The position numbers and the translations under genes are program-made. 15,655 bases of DNA from JBMNKL01 sp050261495 (GTDB taxonomy: Bacteria; Bacillota; Clostridia; Acetivibrionales; DTU013): contig JBLNDI010000070.1 in assembly GCA_050261495.1 (NCBI GenBank), forward strand, positions 1 to 15,655. Reading direction: 5' to 3'. Each line of letters starts with the position of its first letter. Positions within the stretch are counted from its first letter, which is position 1. Below are positions 1-7,956 of this stretch, in pieces. The notes below the pieces were generated by a model. The model was not told where the DNA came from. It ran no database searches and saw nothing but the letters and a program-made list of their open reading frames with translations.

Positions 1-620
1 CTGTTTACAACCACCCGCACCTTTTTATTTTTATCAATGCCGGAAAGCATCTTTATCAGCGCATATGCGTCCGTGATAGAAGTCGGCTCAGGCGATGTCA
101 CCAGCACCACGTCATCCGCCGCGGTAACAAAACTCATTACGTTTTCCGAAAGGCCGGCGCCTGTATCAACAATGATTATATCGGCTATCTTGTCCAGGAA
201 AGACATATTGTCTATAAATCTCATAATCTGCTGCTTTTCAAGCTTTACCAGGTCTTCGACGCCGGAGCCGCCCGAAATAAACCTCGTGTTTTTCGGCCCG
301 TCGGCAAGTATTTCCAGGATGCTCTTCTGGTTTTTTATCACGTCCAGCATCGTATAACGCGGCGCTATTCCGAAAAGCACGTCGATATTTGCAAGTCCGA
401 AATCAGCATCAAGTATGACGATCCTGTAACCTTGTTCGCTGAGTGCGATGGCAAGATTTATGGTAATGTTCGATTTGCCGACTCCGCCTTTGCCGCTGGT
501 TACCGTTATAACCCTGGCCGTTCTTTTCTTCGGGGGAACAAGCAAAACTTCCTGTCTCACCGACTGTTTCTTTTTCAAATTATCAATCGCCTGTCTGAGC
601 TTATCTGCCTGATCCATCAT
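1..620 (-). CDS. flhG: FlhG, MinD-like flagellar number ATPase (3' end cut by window edge)
   Basis: Reading the minus strand from ATG at 620 gives 206 open codons up to the left edge, beginning MMDQADKLRQ. A deviant Walker A box of the MinD/ParA type, SGKGGVGKS, sits at residues 42-50. The Walker-like DADFGLANID follows at 71-80 and VDTGAGLSENV at 151-161. Residues 3-9 (DQADKLR) match the DQAxxLR activator helix with which FlhG is known to stimulate FlhF GTPase activity. FlhG is a membrane-associated ATPase that, with FlhF, controls the number and position of flagella. The ATG directly follows the flhF TAG stop with no gap, and GGGAG lies 10 nt upstream. A second ATG at 617 is possible but worse spaced. 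The C-terminal part, including the membrane-targeting region, is outside the window. Identification is firm because of the motif set plus position after flhF; a generic MinD/YlxH label would describe the same protein. Confidence 0.93.
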   Translation of the reverse strand, partial: MMDQADKLRQAIDNLKKKQSVRQEVLLVPPKKRTARVITVTSGKGGVGKSNITINLAIALSEQGYRIVILDADFGLANIDVLFGIAPRYTMLDVIKNQKSILEILADGPKNTRFISGGSGVEDLVKLEKQQIMRFIDNMSFLDKIADIIIVDTGAGLSENVMSFVTAADDVVLVTSPEPTSITDAYALIKMLSGIDKNKKVRVVVN

Positions 621-1802
621 CTAGCTTATACTCCCTATAAGATTCCTTGTTATCTTGTCAATGTTCGCTACTTCAATATCGTCGGGTACGCTTTGACCCG
701 TCGTGATATATGAAAGACTCTTGCCCGTAAGGTACCGTGCGTTGAGAATAATTCCAGGCATCGGGGCTTCGTCTGTTTTGGTGAAAATCAATTTATAGTT
801 TGTCAGAAAGCTATAGCTCTTTAATATTTCCTTGCAGTTGCTGTTGCCTGTAGTGGCGCTCAGCACAAGATAAATCTCGTCAGCCTCAGAAGCCGCAACC
901 AGGGCTTTCAGTTCTTCAAACTGCTCCTTGTTCTTGTGGCTCCTGCCCGCAGTATCGATCAATATCATATCCTTGTCCGAATACAGGTTTATTGCTTCCT
1001 TGATTTCTGCAGGCGTATAGACCACCGTTATCGGGATGTCAAGTATCTCGGCGTATGTTTTCAATTGCTCCACGGCAGCTATCCTGTAGGTGTCGGCGGT
1101 AATAAGCCCAATCGACTTTTTCTGGTCCAGCAGGTAGTTCGCCGCGATTTTGGCCAGCGTAGTCGTCTTTCCCACGCCGGTAGGGCCTACGAACATAACC
1201 ACCGTCGGTTTTCCGTTGGCGCCGGGCTTTATGGTCTCAGGCTTTCCGAGCAAACCGGATATTATGCTGTAAAGCTTCGCGGCCATTTCGCTCATTCCGC
1301 AGTTCCCGCCAAGCCTTTCAATCGTCGCGTTAATAATCTTCCTGGCTATGTCCGGGTCTACTTCTCTCTTTATAAGGTTATTGCAGAAGGCATCCGCTGC
1401 CATGACCCTGCGCACTTGCGCATCGGGCGCTGCCGATTTTTCCGGTGGCTTTTTTTCATCCTTGGGCTGCTGGCATAGCTTCTGCAGCGTTTTTTCCATG
1501 TTTTTTATTTTATTCTCCAAATCGGCTATTTTTTCCTCTTTTTCGTCACGATATGTTTTTGCGGCAGGCGAGGATATTGTTGCTGCAGCATTTTCTGACT
1601 TTCTCGACGAATCATCTCCCGTTCTGACAGCGTTGTATTCATCTACCGCCAGGACCTCAACCATTGGTTTTGAAAATAACCCCAGCAGGCCTTTCTTCTT
1701 TACTTTTTTTGTATTAAGTATAAGTGCTTCGTTCCCAAGGTCCATCTTAACCTTGAGTATCGCTTCCTGAGCATTGTTTGCTATGTAACGGCGAATCTTC
1801 AT
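621..1802 (-). CDS. flhF: FlhF, SRP-family GTPase for flagellar placement
   Basis: The protein has 393 residues starting MKIRRYIANN. It has the three-part FlhF plan: a basic/charged N-terminal B region (to about residue 125), a helical N domain (about 130-195) and a C-terminal SRP-type GTPase G domain. Visible GTPase motifs are the P-loop GPTGVGKT (206-213), DTAGRS (283-288) and TKTD (341-344), with the family-typical TGQSVPDDIEVA near the end. FlhF forms a GTP-dependent homodimer at the membrane, marks the site of flagellum assembly and is stimulated by FlhG, encoded immediately downstream. The reading frame can be extended to a TTG at 1817, but ATG at 1802 matches the usual FlhF N-terminus and has a GGGGG tract just upstream. 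A 151-bp gap separates it from flhA, unlike most junctions in this operon, so it may have its own promoter. Confidence 0.95.
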   Translation of the reverse strand: MKIRRYIANNAQEAILKVKMDLGNEALILNTKKVKKKGLLGLFSKPMVEVLAVDEYNAVRTGDDSSRKSENAAATISSPAAKTYRDEKEEKIADLENKIKNMEKTLQKLCQQPKDEKKPPEKSAAPDAQVRRVMAADAFCNNLIKREVDPDIARKIINATIERLGGNCGMSEMAAKLYSIISGLLGKPETIKPGANGKPTVVMFVGPTGVGKTTTLAKIAANYLLDQKKSIGLITADTYRIAAVEQLKTYAEILDIPITVVYTPAEIKEAINLYSDKDMILIDTAGRSHKNKEQFEELKALVAASEADEIYLVLSATTGNSNCKEILKSYSFLTNYKLIFTKTDEAPMPGIILNARYLTGKSLSYITTGQSVPDDIEVANIDKITRNLIGSIS

Positions 1803-1894
1803 ATTTCCCCCAAACAATATCCATCAAGTTTCCAAAGCCTTTTACTTTTATTTAACAATCCTTTAGCTTAGCGGTTTCTTTCTGTATCACTCTT

Positions 1895-1923
1895 AATATA
1901 CCATAATTCGATAATATTTACCA
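1895..1923 (-). promoter_or_regulatory. Possible sigma-A-like promoter upstream of flhF
   Basis: In the 151-bp flhA-flhF gap (1803-1953) the minus strand carries TGGTAA (1918-1923), a 17-bp spacer, and TATATT (1895-1900) preceded by TGG, an extended -10 pattern. The -10 is 5/6 to consensus while the -35 is only 3/6. It lies about 95 bp before the flhF start. The gap is AT-rich, so a chance match is quite possible. I saw no hairpin plus T-tract terminator in the gap. Confidence 0.27.
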
Positions 1924-1953
1924 TTTTATTTAAGCCAGTCTTATAATGCGACG

Positions 1954-3978
1954 CTATACGCCGACAGTGCCAACCGACTGTATTGTCAGTTCGGGATCAA
2001 GTTCGTTATACGAAAGAACCACGATGCCGGGTATTGCCTGCTCGGCTATCCTCTTAAAATGCAGCCTTACAACAGGCGACGCAAGGACAATGGGCTGCTG
2101 GCCAAGCTGTACAAGCTTCTGGATTTGTTTTGACAAGTTTGCCAGTATCGTGTTCGTCAAACCAGGCTCAAGGGCAACGTATGAGCCTGTCTCAGTCTTT
2201 TGTACCGAATCCAGTATCGTCTGCTCCAGCTTGGGGTCAAGCGTAATGACACTTGACGTCCCGTTTGTGAAGTATTTTCTCGAGATGGCCCTTCCCAGCG
2301 CTTGCCTTACGTACTCGGTCAGTAAATCGGCGTCATGAGTCAGCGGCGCGTAGTCTGCAAGGGTTTCCAGGATCGTAACCATGTCCCTTATGGAAACGCC
2401 CTCCTTCAGCAGGTTTGCAAGAACTTTCTGTACCTCGCCCACTGTCATCAGTTTCGGTATCAGTTCCTCGATTATTACAGGATAATTCTGCTTTACATTA
2501 TCAAGCAGGGTTTGAACCTCCTGCCTGCCCATAAGCTCATGCGCATGCTTCTTTATTATTTCCGTCAGATGGGTGGCAATGACCGACGGCGAATCCACCA
2601 CGGTGTATCCCAGCATTTCAGCCCTATCCCTCTGGCTTTCCGTTATCCATATGGCCGGCAGGCCAAAGGCGGGTTCAGTTGTCTTTATGCCGTCAATTTC
2701 TTCTTCCACTGTCCCCGGGTTCATCGCGAGAAAATGATCAAGCATTAATTCTCCGCCTGCTGCTTCGACACCTTTTATCTTGATCCTGTATTCGTTGGGC
2801 GCCAGCTGTATATTGTCCCTCAGCCTGATAACCGGCACAATCATGCCCATTTCAAGCGCAAGCTGCCTTCTTATCATTACGACGCGGTCAAGCAAATCAC
2901 CACCCTGGTTTACATCCGCCAGCGGGATTATGCCATAACCAAATTCCAGTTCGATCGGATCAACCTGCAGCAGCGATACAACATTCTCAGGCTTGCGTAT
3001 CTCCTCGACTTCCTTTTCTTCGACCTGTATTTCCTGCTGCATTTGCTCAACTGTTTGCTGCTTCGAAATCATGTAGCCCAGGAACGCCATGACTGCCGCC
3101 AGCAGGAGAAACGGAACGGTGGGAAGGAATAACGAAAGGAGCAGGCTCAGCGCAGATGCGATATACAAAACCTTCGGGCTGCTGAACACCTGCTTTGCCA
3201 TGTCCTGGCTCAGGTTCGAGTCGGACGCAGCCCTCGTAACAATCAAGCTTGTCGCCGTGGATATCATGAGCGCCGGTATCTGGCTCACGAGACCGTCGCC
3301 TATCGTCAGAACGGCATATGTCGAAAGGGCTTCCTCAATTGTTTCTCCCCTCGAAATGACGCCCATGAGAATACCTCCGGCAATATTCAGCACGGTTATG
3401 ATAATACCGGCAATAGCGTCGTTTTTTACGAATTTGCTCGCACCGTCCATAGCGCCGTAAAAATCAGCTTCCCTCTGGATCTTTTTCCTTCTTTCTTTTG
3501 CTTCCGCTTCATTGATAAGGCCGGAATTAAGATCTGCATCAATTGCCATCTGCTTTCCGGGCATGGCATCGAGGGTGAACCTGGCCGCAACTTCCGCGAC
3601 CCTCTCGGAACCCCTCGTAATTACAAGGAAATTTACAAGCGTTATAAGCAAGAATATGATAAAGCCAACGATCAAATCATTCCCGCCGGCAAACCTTCCA
3701 AAACCTTCGATCACTCCCCCTGCTTCGCCCTTACCGATAATCAGCCTGGACGTGCTCACGTTCAGCGCCAGCCTGAATATGGTTGTGATCACCAGGAGGG
3801 ACGGAAAGATGGAAAGTTGAAGGGGCTCTTTCATGTAAACCGTGTTAAGCAGTATTACCGCGGAAATTATAATATTTACCGCGAGCAGAACATCAATGAT
3901 AAAATCCGGAAACGGTATTATAAATGCCAGAACGATAGCTACTACAATTACCGGTATGGAAGTATCTCTCAGTTTCAA
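1954..3978 (-). CDS. flhA: FlhA, flagellar type III export gate protein
   Basis: This 674-residue protein has the usual FlhA length. Its N-terminal half (about 1-310) is strongly hydrophobic with several membrane segments, and it carries the FHIPEP-family signature at residues 126-149 (RVAEVAARF..., then DAMPGKQMAIDAD), followed by the conserved LNSGLINEAEAKERR loop. The region from about 330 to the end is the soluble cytoplasmic domain, which forms the nonameric ring that docks chaperone-substrate complexes. Together with FlhB and the FliPQR core it makes the proton-driven export gate. The start is TTG: a strong AAGGAGG sits at 3989-3995, exactly 10 nt upstream, and the resulting N-terminus MKLRDTSIPV fits the family. 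It lies 38 bp after flhB. FlhA proteins resemble the SctV proteins of virulence secretion systems, but the neighbours leave no doubt that this is the flagellar member. Confidence 0.97.
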   Translation of the reverse strand: MKLRDTSIPVIVVAIVLAFIIPFPDFIIDVLLAVNIIISAVILLNTVYMKEPLQLSIFPSLLVITTIFRLALNVSTSRLIIGKGEAGGVIEGFGRFAGGNDLIVGFIIFLLITLVNFLVITRGSERVAEVAARFTLDAMPGKQMAIDADLNSGLINEAEAKERRKKIQREADFYGAMDGASKFVKNDAIAGIIITVLNIAGGILMGVISRGETIEEALSTYAVLTIGDGLVSQIPALMISTATSLIVTRAASDSNLSQDMAKQVFSSPKVLYIASALSLLLSLFLPTVPFLLLAAVMAFLGYMISKQQTVEQMQQEIQVEEKEVEEIRKPENVVSLLQVDPIELEFGYGIIPLADVNQGGDLLDRVVMIRRQLALEMGMIVPVIRLRDNIQLAPNEYRIKIKGVEAAGGELMLDHFLAMNPGTVEEEIDGIKTTEPAFGLPAIWITESQRDRAEMLGYTVVDSPSVIATHLTEIIKKHAHELMGRQEVQTLLDNVKQNYPVIIEELIPKLMTVGEVQKVLANLLKEGVSIRDMVTILETLADYAPLTHDADLLTEYVRQALGRAISRKYFTNGTSSVITLDPKLEQTILDSVQKTETGSYVALEPGLTNTILANLSKQIQKLVQLGQQPIVLASPVVRLHFKRIAEQAIPGIVVLSYNELDPELTIQSVGTVGV

Positions 3979-3988
3979 ACCCCTTTTG

Positions 3989-3995
3989 CCTCCTT
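3989..3995 (-). promoter_or_regulatory. Shine-Dalgarno fixing the flhA TTG start
   Basis: The minus strand reads AAGGAGG here, followed by 10 nt and then TTG at 3978-3976. No ATG or GTG with comparable spacing exists, so this site decides the non-ATG start of flhA. Confidence 0.8.
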
Positions 3996-4016
3996 CCTTG
4001 CGTTTTTATTTCCTGC

Positions 4017-5126
4017 CTATCCTTCCCTGGCTTTTCCTTTCAGGCTGTAGACAAACGCCAGCACCTCCGCGACGGCCTGGTACAATTCCGGAGGTATTGC
4101 CTGCCCGATGTCCACGGTCTCGTAGATGGTTCTTGCCAATTGCTTGTTTTCAACAATCTCAACATTGTGTTCCTTTGCAATTTCTTTTATTCTCGCAGCA
4201 ATATAGTCCTGGCCCTTGGCTACCAGCACCGGGGCGGGAGATTCCTCGGCGTCATATTTCAACGCGCATGCCAGGTGAGTCGGATTGGTGATTACCACAT
4301 CCGCTTTGGGCACTTCCTGCATCATTCTTCTCAATGACAATTGTCTCTGCTTCTGCCTTATCCTCGACTTTATTTCCGGGTTTCCCTCGGTTTGCTTATA
4401 TTCTTCCTTTACTTCTTTTTTCGTCATTTTGAGGCTTTTTTCATACTCCCACCACTGGTATCCGTAATCAAACACTCCCAATATAACAAGCGTAACACAT
4501 ACTCTTATCGCAAGATCAAGCGACGTCTGGCAGATAAAAGCTGAGATTTGTTCGATTTCCATGTTCATAAGGCCCATTATTGCATGCGCCTTGCCGTTTA
4601 AATACACGTAGGATACATATGAAATCAGTATCACTTTCAATAAAGCCTTGACAAATTCAACTGCGCCATTCATTGAAAATAATCTTTTTATTCCGCTGAA
4701 CGGATTAATCCTGTCAAGTCTCGGCATTAGCAATTCAACAGTAAACAAAAAGCCGACCTGCGCAAGGCTGACAATGAGTCCGGTAATAGCCGTAGTTAAA
4801 ATAATCGGCCCTGCGGTCCTCAAAAACACTATTAAGGCGTCGGTAAACAAAACGGCAAGAATGCCGGGCATATTCAAGCCGTCCATCCTGGGATACTCTG
4901 TCAGCACTTTTACGGTGAAGTCGTAAAGGACGGCGGATATATTATTGCTGAACACCTTTATCGAGATAAAAGCCAAAAGAAGGACGACCGCCATGGAAAT
5001 CTCCCTGCTCTGGAAAACCTGTCCTTTCTTCCTGGCGTCACGCCGTTTCTTTGGTGTGGCCCTCTCGGTCCTTTCCTCGCCGGTTATGCTCGCGGCAAAT
5101 AATTGGAGGTTTACCCTGACAATCAT
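4017..5126 (-). CDS. flhB: FlhB, export-gate substrate-specificity switch
   Basis: This protein has 369 residues. The N-terminal basic segment TERATPKKRRDARKKGQV (about 20-37) is the classic FlhB/YscU opening. Four hydrophobic membrane segments follow at roughly 45-70, 85-125, 155-178 and 200-220. The cytoplasmic domain contains the autocleavage motif NPTH at 281-284. Cleavage between N and P lets FlhB switch export from rod/hook to filament substrates after contact with FliK, which is encoded upstream in this operon. The ATG at 5126 overlaps the fliR stop as ATGA and has AAGGAG 11 nt upstream. The extreme N-terminus reads MIVRVNLQLFAAS, which resembles the Prp protease site of Firmicutes ribosomal protein L27 (see findings). 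Identification is certain; N-terminal processing is only an inference. Confidence 0.97.
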   Translation of the reverse strand: MIVRVNLQLFAASITGEERTERATPKKRRDARKKGQVFQSREISMAVVLLLAFISIKVFSNNISAVLYDFTVKVLTEYPRMDGLNMPGILAVLFTDALIVFLRTAGPIILTTAITGLIVSLAQVGFLFTVELLMPRLDRINPFSGIKRLFSMNGAVEFVKALLKVILISYVSYVYLNGKAHAIMGLMNMEIEQISAFICQTSLDLAIRVCVTLVILGVFDYGYQWWEYEKSLKMTKKEVKEEYKQTEGNPEIKSRIRQKQRQLSLRRMMQEVPKADVVITNPTHLACALKYDAEESPAPVLVAKGQDYIAARIKEIAKEHNVEIVENKQLARTIYETVDIGQAIPPELYQAVAEVLAFVYSLKGKAREG

Positions 5127-5911
5127 CCCGGAACCAGCTCCTTAAGATAATCTGAAATACCGGTATCCATCAGGCCGAACACAGACTCCATAACCGTAAC
5201 GAACACCGGTATGGTGATCACCAGTATAAGCAAACCCACAATTATTTTAAGCGGCATACCTATGACAAAAATATTCAATTGAGGGACCATTCTTGAAATC
5301 GTTGCCAGGGCAACGTCGGCAATAAATATGGCTGCCACTGCGGGCGCGGCAATTTTAAACCCGGTGGCGAACACCGTGCCGAAAAGGTTCATTAAGCCGC
5401 CCTGCAAGTCCGCATTAAACAACGCCAAACCGGGCGGAAGCGTTTTATAGCTGTCAAAAAGCGCTTTTATCAGCATATGGTGCCCGTTGATCGAAAGCAA
5501 AACCAGCATGCTGATGATAAAGTATACATTCGATGTAACCGGCACCTGTATATTGCTCATCGGATCCATGACATTCACAACACCGAATCCTATCTGCATA
5601 TCTATAACTTCGCCCGCTATGTATATAGCAGTGTACGTGATATAGGCGACAAATCCCGTCGTTAATCCCACCATGAATTCCTTTATGACCAGCAAGGTGT
5701 ATGAAAGCAGGTTGTCATCATATTGCGCCGCCCGGATTACATTTGTGTTTACAAGTATCAGCGAAATAAAGAACGAAAATCCGACCTTCATGTATGCCGG
5801 AATATTCCTTCTGCCGAATATGGGCGACACTACAAACAACCCGGTCATCCGTACCAGTACAAGCAGAAACATGTCGAAACCATTTATCAGCAATCCCGCA
5901 GGCAGCTGCAC
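5123..5911 (-). CDS. fliR: FliR, flagellar export apparatus membrane protein
   Basis: This is a 262-residue, very hydrophobic protein of normal FliR length. Its start, with MFLLVLVRMTGLFVVSPIFGRRNIPAYMKVGFS split over residues 14-46, is typical: an Arg in the first membrane helix followed by SPIFG and a P-x-x-x-K-x-G motif. About six membrane segments follow, ending in GISDYLKELVPG. FliR joins FliP and FliQ in the helical core of the export gate at the inner membrane. The start is GTG at 5911 with GGGAGG at 5920-5925, 8 nt upstream. The gene begins 29 bp after fliQ, and its TGA overlaps the flhB ATG by the ATGA arrangement, indicating coupled translation. Confidence 0.96.
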   Translation of the reverse strand: MQLPAGLLINGFDMFLLVLVRMTGLFVVSPIFGRRNIPAYMKVGFSFFISLILVNTNVIRAAQYDDNLLSYTLLVIKEFMVGLTTGFVAYITYTAIYIAGEVIDMQIGFGVVNVMDPMSNIQVPVTSNVYFIISMLVLLSINGHHMLIKALFDSYKTLPPGLALFNADLQGGLMNLFGTVFATGFKIAAPAVAAIFIADVALATISRMVPQLNIFVIGMPLKIIVGLLILVITIPVFVTVMESVFGLMDTGISDYLKELVPG

Positions 5912-5940
5912 TCTCCGGACCTCCCTGCCTTAAAATCTAT

Positions 5941-6210
5941 CTACCTTATAAACTGCAATATGTTTTCATACAAATCGACAGTGTAATCGGTCAAAGTATT
6001 AAGCATCCAAGTGCCAAGCACCGCAAGCGTGATTATCACGGACAATATTTTAGGGATGAATGACAGCGTCTGCTCGTGTATCTGGGTCGTAGCCTGGAAT
6101 ACGCTTACGGCAAATCCCACTATGAGGCTCACGCCCAATAAGGGCGCCGCTATGTACAATACCATCATCAATGCATTCTGCGCAATATTAATGGCCAATT
6201 CCTGGTCCAT
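5941..6210 (-). CDS. fliQ: FliQ, flagellar export apparatus small membrane protein
   Basis: The 89-residue product starts MDQELAINIAQNALM, exactly the usual length for FliQ. It has two membrane helices separated by the family-characteristic loop QATTQIHEQTLSFIPK. FliQ packs around the FliP-FliR core of the type III export gate. The open frame extends upstream to 6276 into fliP, but the ATG at 6210 is chosen because GGAGG lies about 9 nt upstream. The ATG at 6216 would leave almost no spacing, and the longer forms add residues unlike FliQ. It lies 28 bp after fliP and 29 bp before fliR. Confidence 0.95.
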   Translation of the reverse strand: MDQELAINIAQNALMMVLYIAAPLLGVSLIVGFAVSVFQATTQIHEQTLSFIPKILSVIITLAVLGTWMLNTLTDYTVDLYENILQFIR

Positions 6211-6238
6211 TTGCATCTCCCTCCCGGTTTTTGCCCTG

Positions 6239-7045
6239 CTAAGGTATGAATGATGAAACAAGAGTCTTCGAAACAAGATTCCAGCCGTTCACCATGATAA
6301 ACAGCAATATCTTGAAGGGAAGCGAAATCATGATGGGCGGCAGCATCATCATACCCATTGACATAAGCGTGCTCGATACTACCATATCGATAATTAAAAA
6401 CGGTATATATATAAGAAAGCCGATTTTAAATGCAATTGTAAGCTCATTTATGATAAATGCGGGTATAACCACGGTGAGCGGCAAATCCATGGCATTCACC
6501 GGCGTTTCAATTTTCGCCAGCGAGGCGAAAAACGCCAGGTTGCTCTCATCGTTGCCGAACTGCTTGAGCATAAAACCCTTAATAACATTGGCTGAATTGT
6601 CCAAGGCCTGTTCCTGCGTTATCTCCCCATTGGTAAACGGTTCATATGCCTGTTTGTTTATATCATTTATCACCGGCGTCATGATAAAAAGCGATAAAAA
6701 CAGGGCAAGCCCGATCAGCACCTGGTTTGGCGGCATCTGCTGCGTGCCCAGCGCATTGCGCAAAAACGACAGCACTATTATGATCCTGGTAAAGGAAGTC
6801 ATCATTATAATGATGGAAGGCGCCAGCGACAATATCGTGAGAATCAGCAGGATTTGAATGCTGGAAGATACCTCTTGCGGCGTACTTGCCGGTTCAACGC
6901 TAAAGCCGAACTTGAACGGAAAAACAGGTTCGGCGTGAACATTCGAATTAAGAAGAATTATTGAAGATAGGACTATTATCGTCAGAAACGCTATTTTCCC
7001 GATCTTTTTACTTTCCTTGCTTTTCTTTTTCATTAGTATCTTCAT
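6239..7045 (-). CDS. fliP: FliP, flagellar export apparatus core protein
   Basis: This protein has up to 268 residues. A basic N-terminus followed by a hydrophobic stretch and ...NSNVHAEP (to about 40) looks like the cleavable signal peptide known for FliP. The family core block starts around residue 75 with LAPSIIIMMTSFTRIIIVLS and continues with FLRNALGTQQMPPNQVLIGL. The C-terminal half has two more membrane segments, including MVVSSTLMSMGMMMLPP. FliP forms the pentameric heart of the export gate with FliR and FliQ. The start is uncertain: ATG at 7045 overlaps fliO by 38 nt and ATG at 7033 by 26 nt, and neither has a well-placed Shine-Dalgarno. The basic stretch KKKSKESKK follows both candidates, so topology does not choose between them. 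Confidence 0.95.
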   Translation of the reverse strand: MKILMKKKSKESKKIGKIAFLTIIVLSSIILLNSNVHAEPVFPFKFGFSVEPASTPQEVSSSIQILLILTILSLAPSIIIMMTSFTRIIIVLSFLRNALGTQQMPPNQVLIGLALFLSLFIMTPVINDINKQAYEPFTNGEITQEQALDNSANVIKGFMLKQFGNDESNLAFFASLAKIETPVNAMDLPLTVVIPAFIINELTIAFKIGFLIYIPFLIIDMVVSSTLMSMGMMMLPPIMISLPFKILLFIMVNGWNLVSKTLVSSFIP

Positions 7046-7526
7046 CCCCGTTTTCTTTTTCCTGGTAGTGGCTTCTGTTTACTATCGTCCTGAGCCTGGC
7101 GAGATTGGACTTGAACTTCTTCTCTTCCACCATGCCCTGGGGAAAATCATATTCCTGGTTTTCGTTCTTTTCTTTTTTTATCTTGTAAATACCCGCATAT
7201 TTTTCAAAAATCGATTTAAAATCAAAGCGTACCTCTTTTTCCTCCTCTGATTCCTCATTTTCTTCTGATTCCTCGATGTCCACCGTCGATAGAAAAACGA
7301 CCGATTTTGGTGTTGTAGCTATCAATAAATAACTGTTCCCTGCCTTTACAAGATGCAGCCGCTTGTCAATACCGAGCATCACGGTCTCCAACACGTTGAT
7401 GTTTTTGCTTTTCATGGCCTTGACCTGTTTTCGGCCGATATACCTGGTAGTGACGTATGTAAGAAAAAGAAGGGCGCAAAATCCGGTCAGGTAAAGTATG
7501 ACTTTCAGTACGTCCAGCAGCCCCAT
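7008..7526 (-). CDS. fliO: FliO-family flagellar biosynthesis protein
   Basis: This is a 172-residue protein. One N-terminal membrane segment (about 8-28) is followed by a small cytoplasmic domain that includes NINVLETVMLGIDKRLHLVKAG and LLIATTPKSVVFLS in two parts (about 42-80), the FliO core with its basic loop. After it comes a very acidic stretch (84-98, IEESEENEESEEEKE) and a lysine/glutamate-rich tail. FliO helps FliP assemble and is not always essential. The ATG at 7526 has GGGAGGT upstream with 6 nt spacing. The gene sits between cheY (27 bp away) and fliP (overlapping), its standard place in the Bacillus/Clostridia operon, where it is also called FliZ. Sequence conservation in this family is weak, so position carries part of the assignment. 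Confidence 0.88.
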   Translation of the reverse strand: MGLLDVLKVILYLTGFCALLFLTYVTTRYIGRKQVKAMKSKNINVLETVMLGIDKRLHLVKAGNSYLLIATTPKSVVFLSTVDIEESEENEESEEEKEVRFDFKSIFEKYAGIYKIKKEKNENQEYDFPQGMVEEKKFKSNLARLRTIVNRSHYQEKENGDEDTNEKEKQGK

Positions 7527-7553
7527 CGCATTACCTCCCGTCTAACCGGATTA

Positions 7554-7919
7554 TCAGCCAAGAACCTTCTTTACCGCCTCTATTACCCTTTCAGCCTGAA
7601 AAGGCTTTACAATAAAATCTCTTGCTCCTGCCTGTATAGACTCAATAACCATTGCCTGCTGACCCATGGCGGAACACATTATAATCTGGGAATCGGAATT
7701 TAATTTCCTGATTTCCCTCACCGCCTGGATTCCATCTACTTCCGGCATTGTGATATCCATTATTACCAGGTCGGGCAGCAATTCCTTGTATTTTTCAATA
7801 GCACGGCCTCCGTGCTCGGCCTCGCCAACAACTTCATAACCGTTCTTTGACAAAATGTCCCTTATCATCATCCTCATGAAAGCAGCATCATCGACAATCA
7901 GAATTCTTTTTCCCATCAT
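7554..7919 (-). CDS. cheY: CheY, chemotaxis response regulator
   Basis: This single receiver domain of 121 residues has no output domain. Counting from the first Met, the acidic pocket is D10-D11 (ILIVDDAAFMR), the phospho-acceptor is D55 (VIMDITMPEVDG), the switch Ser is S83 (MCSAMGQ) and the conserved Lys is K105 (FIVKPF). It shuttles phosphoryl signal from CheA to the motor, binding the N-terminal peptides of FliM and FliY, which are encoded immediately upstream. In Gram-positive motors of this type CheY-P promotes smooth running, as known for B. subtilis; whether that holds here is inferred. Two adjacent ATGs (7919 and 7916) are possible. The GGGGAG element gives 3 nt and 6 nt spacing respectively, slightly favouring 7916. 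The gene follows a 104-bp gap with promoter-like sequence. Confidence 0.95.
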   Translation of the reverse strand: MMGKRILIVDDAAFMRMMIRDILSKNGYEVVGEAEHGGRAIEKYKELLPDLVIMDITMPEVDGIQAVREIRKLNSDSQIIMCSAMGQQAMVIESIQAGARDFIVKPFQAERVIEAVKKVLG

Positions 7920-7956
7920 TCTCTCCCCTTATTATGCGAGTATTAAGCTCTAATTT

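Noticed and set aside
936..1478. 180-codon open frame on the plus strand
   Set aside because: It is antisense to flhF, whose GTPase motifs are unmistakable. Composition is that of a shadow frame.
1803..1953. Intrinsic terminator between flhA and flhF
   Set aside because: No GC-rich stem followed by a T-run could be found on the minus strand.
7231..7280. Pyrimidine-rich tract as a regulatory or triplex-forming element
   Set aside because: It is fully explained by Glu/Lys codons of the acidic stretch in FliO.
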